Part shown: positions 11,350-23,385 of the stretch, in pieces
Layout: each line of letters starts with the position of its first letter
How positions within the stretch are numbered: position 1 is the stretch's first letter
Assembly: GCA_032622095.1 (NCBI GenBank)
Contig: CP136066.1
Span: 99,471,319 to 99,535,318, forward strand
From: Siphonodentalium dalli
Taxonomy: Eukaryota; Mollusca; Scaphopoda; Gadilida; Siphonodentaliidae
DNA: 64,000 bases
Direction of reading: 5' to 3'
Position numbers and translations under genes: made by a program
The notes under the pieces: generated by a model
Told to the model about the DNA's origin: nothing
Seen by the model: only the letters and a program-made list of their open reading frames with translations
Databases searched by the model: none

Positions 11350-12010
11350 TATACTAGCAGGTGACCCGACTTCGTCCGGGCTTTGACCTTGAATTGACCA
11401 TTTTGAAGGTCAAGGTCAGGTCGGGGTAACGATTTGACCCGTCCAAAACACTCCCCCGACAAAAGTATCCCTAGGTATCAAATTTCGTCGAAATCCGTTA
11501 ATATTTTTATTTAATTTGAGTTAATTCTGCCTTTTTAATCAAGGGAAATGATGGTACCCGACCCGTGATGGTACCCGTCCCTAAAAGAGGTACGTTTGTG
11601 GGTACCCGTTTCAATGTGAAGATCACCTCTGGCGGAAAAACTTACTCGATGAAAATCTCCCCCGTTCATTGGAACCCCTAAGTACGAAGACAGACATACG
11701 AATCACAACTGGCGTGGTTCGTGGCGTGGCTTTGTTCGAAAAAGCAATTGCAACAGCCTCCGAGACACGTATGCTGCACCTATAGGTGTAAAATTTCGTC
11801 GAAATCCGCCAGTGTTACCCGATTTGACCTTGAATTGATCATGTTCAAGGTCAGGTCGGGGTCACAATTTAACACGTCCATGACACTTCCCGTGGGTAGC
11901 AAGTTTGAGCTCAATTACACATATATATCATTTGTGGGTACCCGTTTGAAGGTGAAGATAACCTCAATAACATATCTCGAACCCGGTGGTCGTAGAATTC
12001 GATTTTTCAT
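11350..12010 (-). mobile_element. CTAGCAGGTGACCC repeat-family segment
   Basis: It begins ACTAGCAGGTGACCCGACTT with a GACCCGACTTCGTCCGGG hairpin. It is then rich in TTGACCTTGAATTGACCA and TCAAGGTCA elements and GGTACCCGT segments. It is the reverse-orientation relative of the 600-bp units at 26629-27228 and 29386-30001. It may form the left part of the element that contains the nuclease frame at 13322-17566. Confidence 0.75.
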
Positions 12011-12130
12011 GGGAAAATGGACAGACTCCACGCTTTAATTGTATTAGGCAATTATCGAAGAGACATAAAGGCATTTATTAACAATTTTGCCAGCCTTGGG
12101 AAGATTCGTAGAAGCGAGTTCTATAGACCT

Positions 12131-12680
12131 TGGGCTGCTGGTAGACCCCCTCCCCCCTATGCGGATTTTTGGTGGCTATATTTTTCGTATAGAATGATAT
12201 CTGCCCTACAAAATTTGGGTTGTTTGCCACTTCACAAGTGTCGCATTGATGACGTAATCCAAGATGGCGCCCAAGGGGGTCACCCAATTTCGCGTTATTG
12301 CACTATTTCCAGTTTTAAGCCGATTGAAGAACAAATTGTTAACATATGGTGTTGTAATTAATTGTATCCTGTTAACTATACATATGCGCATTGAATGAGA
12401 TCAATTTTGTTAGCCAAGGCCCAAGATGGCCGCCAAAATATAAAAAAATCGCCACCAAAATTGAAAAAAAAACGCAGATTTTTCTTTAAATCTGCATTTT
12501 TTGGGCTCTCTGTAGACCCCCTTCCCCATATGCGGATTGTTAGTGGTTATATGTGTCTTATATAATGATGTCTTCCCTACAAAATTTCGGTTGTTTGCCA
12601 CGTGATAAATGTCGCATTCATGACGTAATCCAAGATGGCGCCCAAGGGAGTCACACAATTTCGCGTTATTGCCCTATCTG
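12131..12680. repeat. Two ~175-bp repeats with YY1-like core
   Basis: Copy 1 (about 12131-12305) and copy 2 (about 12500-12677) share GTAGACCCCCTxCCCC, ATGCGGATT, CCCTACAAAATTT, GACGTAATCCAAGATGGCGC and AATTTCGCGTTATTGC. Between them lies another CCCAAGATGGCCGCC. CAAGATGGCG is close to the YY1 consensus. Confidence 0.85.
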
Positions 12681-12946
12681 TAGATATATGCAGATTTCAT
12701 TTAATGATAATATCATAAATTTAGAAATAAGGATATATTTATGTTACGAATGACCCGAATGGACAATGCGAGTATAATTATTAATCCAATGTATTATGTT
12801 ATCTATATAATAAAGATAGTTTGTGATTATACGAATTGTTTATCGATTTAGTATAGCGCCTTTCGTGAATAATTGGGTAATACTTATGGGTAAATATCGG
12901 TGTTCTTCCATAGTGTGTAAATATAGCACGTTGTAACTATCAATAC

Positions 12947-13062
12947 AAACGCTCTTTATTAGTTGTGATGCAACACATAGCTTGTCAATGTGTACTATGT
13001 TAGATAATACACTATACTGAAACGCTCTTTATTATTCAGTGATATAACGAACGCTCTTTATT
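12947..13062 (-). repeat. Three AATAAAGAGCGT motifs upstream of the nuclease frame
   Basis: ACGCTCTTTATT occurs at about 12949, 13022 and 13051 in the same orientation. The last two are 29 bp apart, each followed by a variant of TCAGTGATATxACG. Confidence 0.85.
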
Positions 13063-13321
13063 ATGTCAGTGATATTACGGATGCCGTATAGTAACCACGT
13101 GCAGTCGTACCTTGGTCTTCTGCCAGTTAAGTCAGTTATTTGCCAGTGATATTTCATTCTGCTTATAATTGGTCGTATTAACATTACTTGTATTCATTTG
13201 CTATATCACCGTGCTATATCACCGTGTTCCTGTTATATTCAATTGTTTGAGATCATCCTCTTGTCGAAACCAAGCGGTGTTAACATAAGCAAGAGGTTAT
13301 CTTAATGTGCATTCAGTCTAG

Positions 13322-16300
13322 GTGTATGCAGGTGACATACCCTCACATGTTTATAGAGAGTACACTATTGTCATTTTGATTTTGCACAACCCATCAAAGA
13401 ATTCACGAAGAGTGGCTAGATCCAATGATCGCCGATGTATCGTCCACTATGAGCGCAACACACACGACACAGTCTTAGTACAACTTACTGAAACCGGGTT
13501 CGACAAAATTCGCCAGATTGTTGATGAACGTTCGAAATCTTCGAAGCCCAATGTGAAACTAACTGATATTTGCACAAATGTTCCTGCTGAGTATGACATT
13601 ATGCATCACGGTTATCACAGGTGGTGCTATCAAAACTTTACCAATACCAAGACGCTGAAACGACAAATTGTCGACAATGGCGAAGGTTCCCGTGGTGAAA
13701 AGCGGACAAAACGATGTTCTGCTAATTCTTCTGTTGGGTCCCCATTGCTGCCTTCTGACGCATGTTTATTTTGCAAAAAAGAGTACGTGTACGTAAAAAG
13801 AAATCGAATAGGCCTACTTAAATGTATGACACAAACAGCAAACTACTCTATACATGCTGCCGCAATGAAACAGGTGGATGAGGACTTGCTCTGTGTTATT
13901 CGCGGTCTAGATTTGGTGGCTCGTGAGGCGCATTACCACAGTGTTTGTCGCAGGAATTATACTCGGGATTCTCGACAAAGTAAGGGAACAGACATCGGTA
14001 GCGATTGCACAATTGAATCAAAACATCAGGCCATATTCGACAAACTGTGTAAATATGTTGAATGTAATATTATCGGGATGCAGTGTGTTGAAAGAATGAC
14101 AATGGTCAAGGAACGATATTTACTGATGATGGCTGAATTATTCCCTGGAGATGTAAATGAGAATTACAAAACGGACAAGCTAAAGGATAAGCTTATAAAC
14201 CATTTTGGGGAACGAATTAAATTTTGGCAGCCAGGTTATCGTGGGGAACTTGTATACTCGGATACCGTTGAACGTGGCGAAGCGATCGAAACGGCATTTG
14301 AACTAGCTTGTTCTGAGGATAAACGAGCCGAGGAAGTCGCTCTCATGTTACGACGACATGTACTTTCCACACACAGTTCAGGGAATGAAATGCCTTGGCC
14401 GCCGACTGCACCCTGGTTTCGATCAGGTTGTTCAAAGCCACCTCCACTGTTGCAGCATTTTCTCAAAACATTGGTATCTGGCAAAGTATGTGGAAAGTTG
14501 TCTGCTAAAAAAGGAAGATTTGTTGAATCGTGTTCTGAGGACATCTGCTATTCTATCTCAAACGGTCAGTGGTTAATGCCAAAACATGCATGTCTGGCAA
14601 TGACAGTCCGTCATTTGACCGGCAGTGCTGAATTACTGACTATTCTAAACAGATATGGGCATTGTCAATCATACACAAAAACGCTTGAGTTAGAAACAGC
14701 AATATTCAATAGCCTCGCGACACGTGACTCTATAATACCTGAGGGAATATCTCTCGGTGAAAATTCTGTGGTGCATTTTTGTTGGGACAATTTTGATTTA
14801 AATGAGGAGACTCCGTCTGGAGCTGGTACCACTCATTCTGCACATGGAATAATCATACAAGAGCTCAAAACGCCAACTCAACGAGACACGGAACAGCTTC
14901 CACAAATGGACAAAAACCGCGCGCGATCTGTTGATCCGAGAGAAGTTTCAATTCCGCCTTGTTATGTCAAAAGTAAAGTTGAACCAGCGTCGTCTGCAAA
15001 TGCAACACTGCTCTCTGGGGGCGACATGCAGGTAGAGTTCGATATATCGAAACTGCTGTGGCTGATCGCTAGGTTGTCGGCTCCTGAGATCGGACCAATA
15101 GTTCCATCGTGGGCTGGATGGATATCATCCACAGCAAACGCTAGCACAGAGAACAGAATTGTTCGGTCCAATGTGCAATACATGACTCCTATTAACTTCC
15201 CAATAACAGACAATTCAACGGTACAATATATTATTGACATTTCGAAACAAGCTACTGAACGTTTGGGTCAGAAATTCACGATCGTCACGTTCGATTTGGC
15301 TGTTGCCAAGAAATCATATGCGATCGTGTGGCAAAAACCAACCGAGTATGCCAATGTTATTGTGAGACTTGGTGTCTTCCACACGATTTGTTCTGTTCTT
15401 GGTACGATTGGGAAAATGATGGCTCATAGTGGGTTCTCCGAGGTTGTATTGGAGGCAGGGATCTGTGCGAGTGGTTCATTGAATAAAGTTATGTCCGGCA
15501 AACACTTCAATCGTTCACTTCGTGTGCATACGCTCATGATGGAGTGTCTCGAGAGAAAGCTCGTCAATATTTTCGAGACAACTGAGCATCGACCGTCAGA
15601 ACTGAAAGGAGATTCAATCAAGCGTTTGGCCGACGCTCCCAACGGAGAGAAGTTGGAATCCACATCTTGTGATGGAGATGTAGTAACTTATCTTGAGAAG
15701 TATGTGAAATTATAACAATCTGTTCGAGATGGGCGGTTGGGCAAGACTGCTCAATTCTGGTTGTCTTATGTTGATACCATCTGGCTTGTCTTGGATTGTT
15801 TGCGTGCAACCAGGGAAAACAATCTGGAGCTGCACATAGCATCCTTAGAACGACTGTTCCCGCTACTATTCTCAATGAACCATCACAATTACGCCAGGTA
15901 TTTGCCCTTCTATCTCCATTCGATGAGAAACCTTGACAAGACGCACCCAGGTGCTAGTGATCTACTTAGGATGAATGGATTCAGTGTGTGTCGGTCAGAT
16001 GTGCCTGCCTCAAGAGCACCCGTTGATATTACGATAGAGCAAACAATAAACTGTCATGCCAAAAGCCACGGTGGAATAATAGGACTAAGTCGAAATAAAG
16101 CAGCATACGAAAGGTGGTGTGTCACAAGGTATCAGCGTGCCAAATATGTCGAAGAGACCCTTGCAATGATTGGTGTTGAGGATTCGGATCGATTTTTGCA
16201 CAAGGAAATGGAATCTGCGAGCATGTTTCGGAGTGAACTGTCTGTTCAGAAATTGGAAGAAGCATTTGACAATTTTTTGAACCCGTTCAAAGTTGTGAAT

Positions 16301-17566
16301 AAAGAGGAGTTGTACAATATATCGTCCGGTATGCCAGCACCAGTAGATGTTGCCGATGATTTGCTCACGATTCGTAGTCAAGGTGTTACGGCGATGAATG
16401 ACTTCATTAACGATAGGATTATTGACAAGAGTGTTAAATTCCACGATCCTATCAAAAAGTCTGGCATCAAGACATTTTCATCTATGGTTGTTCGGCGCAA
16501 ACTGAAAGCATCGAATAACAAAATTGTTCAGTTGAAAGCAGAGAGAAACATTTTTGGGCAGATGGTCCTTCTAGCATGCCAGCACAACATCAACCTGGAG
16601 CTGACTCTCACTTACCCGCTGGGTCCTATTCCGTGGGCCTTGGCAACCGCAGACGGCTGTCCTTACAAAACGGATAAATCAAAGTTGATGCATAAGCTGG
16701 AAATAGAGCTCGAGCCGGTTGTGAGTGCCCCAAAACAAAACACAATTCACGTATACGATGGAAATGCATTGATACAATCTTTGTGTGGTATTCCAGAGTC
16801 GTTCAGTGGTGTGGCTGAGCACATTTTCGGTATACTGGCCGACAAGGGACAGGTTCATTTTGTTACTGATAGCTATAAGGAAAATTCCATTAAATCGTTC
16901 GAGCGTGACAGACGTGCTCACTCGGATACGTTTCTAATAGCCGGACCCAAAACCAAAACTCCGAGGGACTGGAAAAAATTTCTCAGTAACAGTGAAAATA
17001 AAACACAGTTAATAAATTTGATATTTAGAGAATGGCAAAATCCCAAGTATGCCAAAAAACTTGCAAACCGATTCATGTTTTTTTCATGTCAGGACGAGTG
17101 CTTCTCTTTGACCAGCATTGATGGCGAAACAGTGTCAGTTTCTCTTGTACAAGAGTTGTGTTCAACGCAAGAAGAAGCGGACACTAAAATTGTATTACAT
17201 TGTTTGCATGCGTCCGCAAACGAAGCTGCTACATCGACAATAATAGTAAGATGTTCGGACACTGATGTGTTCATTATTTTGTTGAAGTATGCCCCCGATA
17301 TTGTACCTAACATACTATTTGACACAGGTATGGGCAATAAGCGCCGATTGCTAGACATCAAAGAGGCATCATCTTTGCATGGGGTACCTCTATGTTCTGC
17401 CCTCCCTGCACTACACGCGTTTACTGGTTGTGATACCGTCAGTTCGTTTGTGAGAAAGGGGAAAATCAATGCTCTGAAAATTGTAATTGACAATCCAGAT
17501 TTCCTCGAAGCATTTACATTTGGGAACACACCGAAATGCATGCATATTTCCTATGTAACGGTTTAA
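13322..17566 (+). pseudogene. Transposon-type protein with FEN1/XPG-like nuclease domain; one internal stop
   Basis: One reading frame runs 1,415 codons, interrupted only by a TAA at 15713-15715. The downstream frame is the same frame and continues the protein (VRDGRLGKTAQFW follows directly). The N-terminal third has zinc-binding-like clusters (ACLFCKKE; HYHSVCRRNY). The middle has an NYARYLPFYL...HPGASD...GGIIGLSRNKAAYERW region known from multi-copy uncharacterised invertebrate proteins. The C-terminal part carries the five acidic landmarks of FEN1/XPG nucleases: D in VYDGNALIQSL (codon at 16757), D in FVTDSYKENS (16868), EEAD (17171-17182), CSDTDVF (17258-17266) and TGCDTVSSF (17432). The protein stops soon after this domain, so it may be 3'-truncated. 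The start at 13322 is the first ATG and uncertain. A domesticated host gene or a sequencing error at the TAA are alternatives. Confidence 0.75.
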
Positions 17567-17575
17567 CAGTGTCCA

Positions 17576-17838
17576 AACACTCTTTATCAACGACACTGCG
17601 GATACGAACGCTCTTTAACTATCAACGCGATTAACCCCCACAGTGCCAATGGCGGTCATTTTGATGACTGAGAGTGGAGAAGGGGTTCTGGAAGCTTCTC
17701 CAAAACGACGATAAACACTGCCCGTGGTTTTTTAACCTTAGATTGGAAGTTTGAGCTCAATCTGTCCAGCCGTTTTCCCGACCATAGCTAACAGACAGAC
17801 AGACAAACAGAAGTCCCAAAATATATATTAGACTAGCA
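17576..17838 (-). repeat. 3' terminal module next to the nuclease frame
   Basis: It contains a motif pair (AACACTCTTTATC 17576; AACGCTCTTTAAC 17607), then GCGATTAA...CAGTGCC, GACTGAGAGTGGAGAA, GGAAGTTTGAGCTC, TCTGTCCAGCCGTTTTC, a CAGACAGACAGACAAACAG run and AAAATATATATTAGACTAG. The same order of landmarks recurs at about 18332-18575, 19868-20152 and 20778-21016 without any coding sequence. Confidence 0.85.
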
Positions 17839-20800
17839 GGTTAGCCCGCCAGTGGCGGCATCGTCAGAAACATGACAATTTTTAATTTTTTTAATTAATT
17901 TTTTTGTTTTTCAATGAGTTAATTGTGCCTTTTTAATTAACTGGATTTTTAAATTAATTTTTTAAATTAATGTTTTAATTGAATTTTTTGTTTTTCAATG
18001 AGTTAATTTTTTAATTTATTTTTTTGTTTTTCAATTTGACCCAATTTGACCTTGAATTTATCATTGTCAAGGTCAGGTCGATGTCACAATTTAACCCGTC
18101 CATGACACTTCCCGTAGGTAGCAAGTTTGAGCTCAATCGGTTCGAGTCTATAAAGGACACACACATATATATCATTTGTGGGTACCCGTTTGAAGGTCAA
18201 TGTCACCTCACGCGGAAAAACTGACCCGATAAAAATCTCCCCCGTTCCTTGGAACCCCTAAGTACGAAATTAAGTTCGAAATTTCGCCTCGAGACGGTCA
18301 ATGGAGCCGTATTTATACTCGTCGTGTATATAGACGCTCTTTATCAACGACACTGCGGATAGGAACGTTCTTTAACTATCAGCGCGATTAAACTCGCAGT
18401 GCCGTTTTTTTGTGACTGAGAGTGGAGAATGGGTGCTCTGAGATTCTTCAAAACGCCGCGACGACCATTCCCGTGGGATTTTACCCTTAGATGGGAAGTT
18501 TGAGCCCGATCGGTCCAGGCGTTTCCGAGTCTATAAAGGACACATATACGGAAGTCTCAAAATATATAGGAGACTAGCAGGTTAGCCCGCCACTGGCGGC
18601 GTTGGTCAGAAACATGATTTTGTTTGGCTTTTCAACGAGTTAATTGTGCCTTTTTAATCAAGAGAAATTATGGTACCCGTCCCTAAAAGATTTAAGGTAC
18701 ATCGGGCGGAAAGAACTGACCCGATGAAATATTGTTGAGCCCGACGTTGTCCGGGCTATTCAAAAACCAAATTTCAAGTCGATAGCTCCACCCGTTTCCG
18801 AGATTTGGTCTGCGCATGCGCGAAGCTGGCGTCGCACGGGCTCGGCGACCCGATAAAATTCGTATCCGGGGCAAGATACATTCACATACCAAATTTCAAG
18901 TCGATAGCTCCACCCGTTTGCGAGATCTCGTCTGTGCATGCGCTGCACTGGCGTCGCACGGGATCGCCAATACGACAACGACGACCACCTGGTCAAACTA
19001 CACTCACGTACCAAGTTTCGTCCCGATCGGTCGATGTGTTGGTATCTGATGCAAAAGACGAAATTGGGAGAGTGTTGGTTTGTAACCGGGATTTCTGAGA
19101 AGCATTATGCCTATATCAACACTAACTACCCCCCCCCCCCCCCTAAGCCCTGACCTAAGTGTCATACATACTATAACAATGATGTTGTAAGAGTACTATG
19201 GCATCCAACAAATCTCCGCGCATAGGAAACCACTCAAAATTATTGTTCCCGTGCAGATGCTAATAACGTTGAATGGTAAACAGACGCTCTTTATAGCGAT
19301 GCGTCAAAAACAAACGCTCATTAAATAATCACTTGATTAACCACCGCAGTGCCGTTTTTTGTGACTGAAAGTGGATAGCTCCACCAGTTTCCGAGATCTG
19401 GTCTGCGCATGCGCGATGCTGGCATCGCACGGGCTCGGCGACCCGATAAAATTCGTATCCGGGGCAAGATACATTCACATACCAAATTTCAAGTCGATAG
19501 CTCCACCCGTTTCCGAGATCTCGTCTGCGCATGCGCTGCACGGGCGTCGCACGGGCTCACCAATACGACAACGACGACCACCTGGTCAAACTACACTCAC
19601 GTACCTAGTTTCGTCCCGATCGGTCGAGGTGTTGGTATCTGATGCAAAAGACGAAATTGTGAGTGTTGGTTTGTAACCGGGATTTCTGAGAAGCATTATG
19701 CCTATATCAACACTAACTACCCCCCACCCTAAGCCCTGACCTAAGTGTGATACATACTATAACAATGATGTTGTAAGAGTACTATGGCATCCAACAAATC
19801 TACCCGCATAGGAAACCACTCAAAATTATTGTTCCCGTGCAGATGCTAATAACGTTGAATGGTAAACAGACGCTCTTTATAGCGATGCGTCAAAAACAAA
19901 CGCTCATTAAATAATCACTTGATTAACCACCGCAGTGCCGTATTTTGTGACTGAGATTGGAGAACGGGTGCTCTGAGCTTCTCCAAAACGCGACCACGGC
20001 CGTGTCGGTGGGATTTTACACTTACATACGAAATTTGAGCTCAATCTGTACACGCGTTTTTCGATTCCATGAAGTACACACATACACACATATGTCACAT
20101 ACATATATACATATATATATATACGGAAGTATCAAATTATATAGTAGACTAGCAGGTTAGCCCGCCACTGGTGGCATTCGTCCCATGGCTTTGTTCGAAA
20201 AAGCAATTGCAACAGGTTCCGAGACACTTGTGCTGCATTTGAACCAAATTTCGTCGAAATCAACAAGTTTTATCCAATTTGACCTTGAATTGACAATTTT
20301 GTAGGTCGAGGTCAGGTCGTGGTCATGATTTCACCGTCCAAAACACTCCCCGGACAAAAGTACAGAAATCCACCAGTTTTACCCAATTTGACCTTGAATT
20401 GACCAGTTTGAAGGTCAATGTCACATCGGGGTCACGATTTGACCCGTCCGTGACACTTTCGGGACAAAAGTACCCATAGGTAGCAAGTTTTGGCTCAATC
20501 GGTTGACCCGTCCCGAGTTGACCATTTTGCTTCCATAGAATTTTTAACAGTGTATCGAAAATATTTAAATTTTAACATAGGATTTCGCATTAAAATCGAT
20601 TTATGTCGATAAAACTCTTATTTTTCAAAATTTCAAGCTGAGACTTCGTGTGACTGCGTGTAATACTTATATATTCTTAAAATGACACAGTCCAACACGT
20701 AATTATGTTTTAGATGGAAGAAATTAATTTTTTTCGATGCTAAATTTCGAGCGATAACGTTGCGTTGAATTGTAAACAAACGCTCTTTTATAGCGATGCG

Positions 20801-21016
20801 TCATATACAACGCTCATTAAATTATCACTTGATTAACCACCGCAGTGCCGTTTTTGTGACTGAGAGTGGAGAACGGGTGCTCTGAGCTTCTCCAAAACGC
20901 GACGCCGACGGTGTCCGTGGTATTTTACCTTTAGATAGGAAGTTTGGTCTCGATCGGTCAACCCGTTTTCGATTCTATAAAGTACACACATACGGAAGTC
21001 TCAAAATATATAGGAG
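17839..21016 (-). mobile_element. Array of non-coding CTAGCAGGTTAGCCCGCC units
   Basis: Units start CAGGTTAGCCCGCCAxTGGCGG at about 17837, 18574 and 20152 and end in the AACGCTCTTTA...ATATATAGGAGACTAG module. Internal blocks include GAGTTAATTGTGCCTTTTTAAT, GGTACCCGTCCCTAAAAG, the GATAGCTCCACCCGTTTCCGAG/CGCATGCGC block and TTGACCTTGAATTGACC. Small open frames here read the repeats in several frames and are not genes. Confidence 0.8.
18781..19960. repeat. Two-copy tandem duplication, ~590-bp period
   Basis: GATAGCTCCACCCGTTTCCG at 18781 recurs at 19374. The ~590 bp that follow, including CCGATCGGTCGATGTGTTGG, a poly(C) tract (about 19132 and 19721) and the motif pair (19282/19312 and 19868/19898), are nearly identical. 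The poly(C) length differs. Confidence 0.93.
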
Positions 21017-21194
21017 AAGAAGGAGAAGATAACATGCTAGTATGGGGGCACAGGATGTCAGCCCTACATGGCTATGACACCCCAGCACTATACAACATAT
21101 GCACTGGTATGTATTACTGATATTGTTCTATTCATGAATATATCGCAAATTAAACAAGTGTACCAGATAGAGTATCTCCCAGAAGGGTGGTTGT

Positions 21195-21365
21195 TTAGCT
21201 GCATACGGTTCAGACATAACTTAAAGCCACATGGCGGTTGCGTTCCAACATACACCTATAATATTCGCTTTTGAATTTTTTTCCGGTGTCGAATTAGGTC
21301 GATACATAGGCCCTACTTAAATTACCTTTCTACGAGCACTATATGTCCCAGAAAGACTCACTGAA
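21195..21365 (-). repeat. Inverted partner of 3483-3660
   Basis: Landmarks CCACATGGCGGTTGCG, TACACCTATAATATTCGC, TTCCGGTGTCGAATTAGGTC and CCCAGAAAGACTC correspond to the reverse complement of 3483-3660. Confidence 0.7.
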
Positions 21366-21587
21366 GTAATAACAAATACAACTTTAAACACGATGTTTGG
21401 GTCCCAAAAAAAAAAACAATAAACAAAAAAACAAAAACAGCCATTTGCACGACATAGAACAGAAAAGAGTGGTCGGTGTTATAGTCTATTCCTGACATGG
21501 TAGAAACAAAGATCGTTTGTTTCACTTTTGCGCGAAAATTTAACACAGCTGGAAAATGGCTGTGACCAGACCATGGCAAGTAATTTA

Positions 21588-21650
21588 ATATGCCAAATAA
21601 CAGTAAGATAACATTCTAATATGCCAAATAACAGTAAGATAACATTCTAA
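21588..21650. repeat. Two-copy tandem repeat, 31-bp period
   Basis: AATATGCCAAATAACAGTAA plus GATAACATTCT occurs twice without change. Confidence 0.95.
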
Positions 21651-23225
21651 TCACGAAATAATAACATGAATTCAGATTAAACAAGTCTGTTTTATCATTT
21701 TCTTTTCGGTCAAGCTTATATATTGCCATTCTATTGATAGTCGTTCACTGTTAATCAGTTCACTATTAACCAGAAGTAAGAAACAGTAAATATATCATTT
21801 TGAATAACAAAATGATATCTTTTTTGTCGGTCTAGACACTAAATACGATATTTACGTTGCGGCAATTTCCCACTATTTAATGGGGAAGGATATAATAACT
21901 TGCTTTCGTTGTCATTGTAATGGTATTGTTATTAGATATTGTCTCCATCGATCATGCGGTCACTTGTGGAGACGGCACATTTAAGCCATTATTAAACATT
22001 TCTGCGCCATTCTCATTGACGAGTAGTTCCCTTAGTAAAAATGTTCAGATAAAAGTTCAAAAGGTCGTTTGTTGAACTTATTATATGAACATTTCCCACC
22101 AATGAATCATTTTGCTCTTGTATTATCTCTCTTTCTGTCTGCCGTTTGCTTTTATTACCCGAACACCCCTGTATATGAATAATATACCATTCCAATGTAC
22201 ACTTTTATAACTGGGTGGGAGAATCCATTTAGTATAGAAAGGGTTAAACCAAGAGTGGCTTACGACTATGTGAGATTGATGTGCCTTAATTCGAGAGCTG
22301 TCTTAACCTCTTGGCTCCTATACGTCAGTGCTGCGTTCGTATTTCCGCGCACTGGCAGGTGGTCGTCACTCAGAAGGCGAACCAAGAAATTAGTGCAACT
22401 AAACCAGTTTATCTGGACTTTTCAACGTATGCTGTTCCAGGATTGGTAATGTTTGTAGCCTTTGCACGAAGTAATTTGTGTGGTTTTCGCGACATTCCCA
22501 TTATGGGCAGGACGTCAACGTCCCTCACACGACGTCATGCATCAGTGAAGAAGTTAATCTGGACCGTGATGGCTGCATAAAGCATGTAACATGTAGATAC
22601 CCATCATTCCATGATTTATATACAAACGATAGTTAAAATCCCAGCCATGATGACATATATGGGTGGGCACATTTTGCATTCTAAGAACGATAATTGCGTG
22701 AAAAAATGAATGGACAAAGCCCGTGACACGTGGACATTGTACCCTTAACGCTGCCCATGAGCATACTATAAATTTAGTTCAAACAGGACATATGATGACT
22801 GCGATACAGTGATAAAATGTCCCATAACTCAACAAAAATGAACGGACGTATATAACACGTTGTGTGTATATATCCTCCCTCGATCCCCACGTTGGTTCAT
22901 CGGCATACCAAAGGTCAGAGGCTATAGGTCAGCTCTCCAAAATCTGTCTATATAATTTATATCAGATTATCCACCTATCTTCATTTTCTCTTTTATCTCA
23001 AACACTACTCTCTAATTCTCTCTTTTTCTCCCAATGATCTCATATTAATATGTCTGACACCAACTTTATTTCACTGTCTCTTATTCTCACTTAAACCGTT
23101 TATTCCATAAAACTTAATATCGACCCACCTATATCAAACGAACCCACTGCTTGAGTTGATCAATGCGAGTCAAAAATAAATAAACGCAAACTGTGGACCT
23201 CAAATTGTCTGATACACATCGCACT
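21651..23225. other. Non-coding stretch, nothing recognised
   Basis: Two overlapping short open frames at 22195-22580 (+) have no familiar motif. GGTTCATCGGCATACCA near 22900 resembles GGTTCACCGGCATACCA near 23986, which suggests an unclassified dispersed repeat. Confidence 0.4.
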
Positions 23226-23385
23226 TAAATAAGGATTAACTGTCATGTGGACTGTTTTTATGGAGATGTAACCGTGAGGTAAGTGGTCATAACTTGTGTA
23301 AAAACCGAAGTACAAGTTATGACCACTTATCTCACGGTTACATCTCCATAAAAAACAGTCCACATGACAGCTAATCCTTAAATTT
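23226..23385. mobile_element. Foldback/MITE, ~70-bp arms
   Basis: The left arm starts AAGGATTAACTGTCATGTGG and ends GTGGTCATAACTTGT. The right arm starts ACAAGTTATGACCAC and ends CCACATGACAGCTAATCCTT. The loop is 13 nt. AAAT flanks both ends and could be a 4-bp target duplication. Confidence 0.88.

Noticed and set aside
22195-22580. A small host gene
   Set aside because: Two short overlapping frames without motifs, signal peptide or splice context; indistinguishable from chance.
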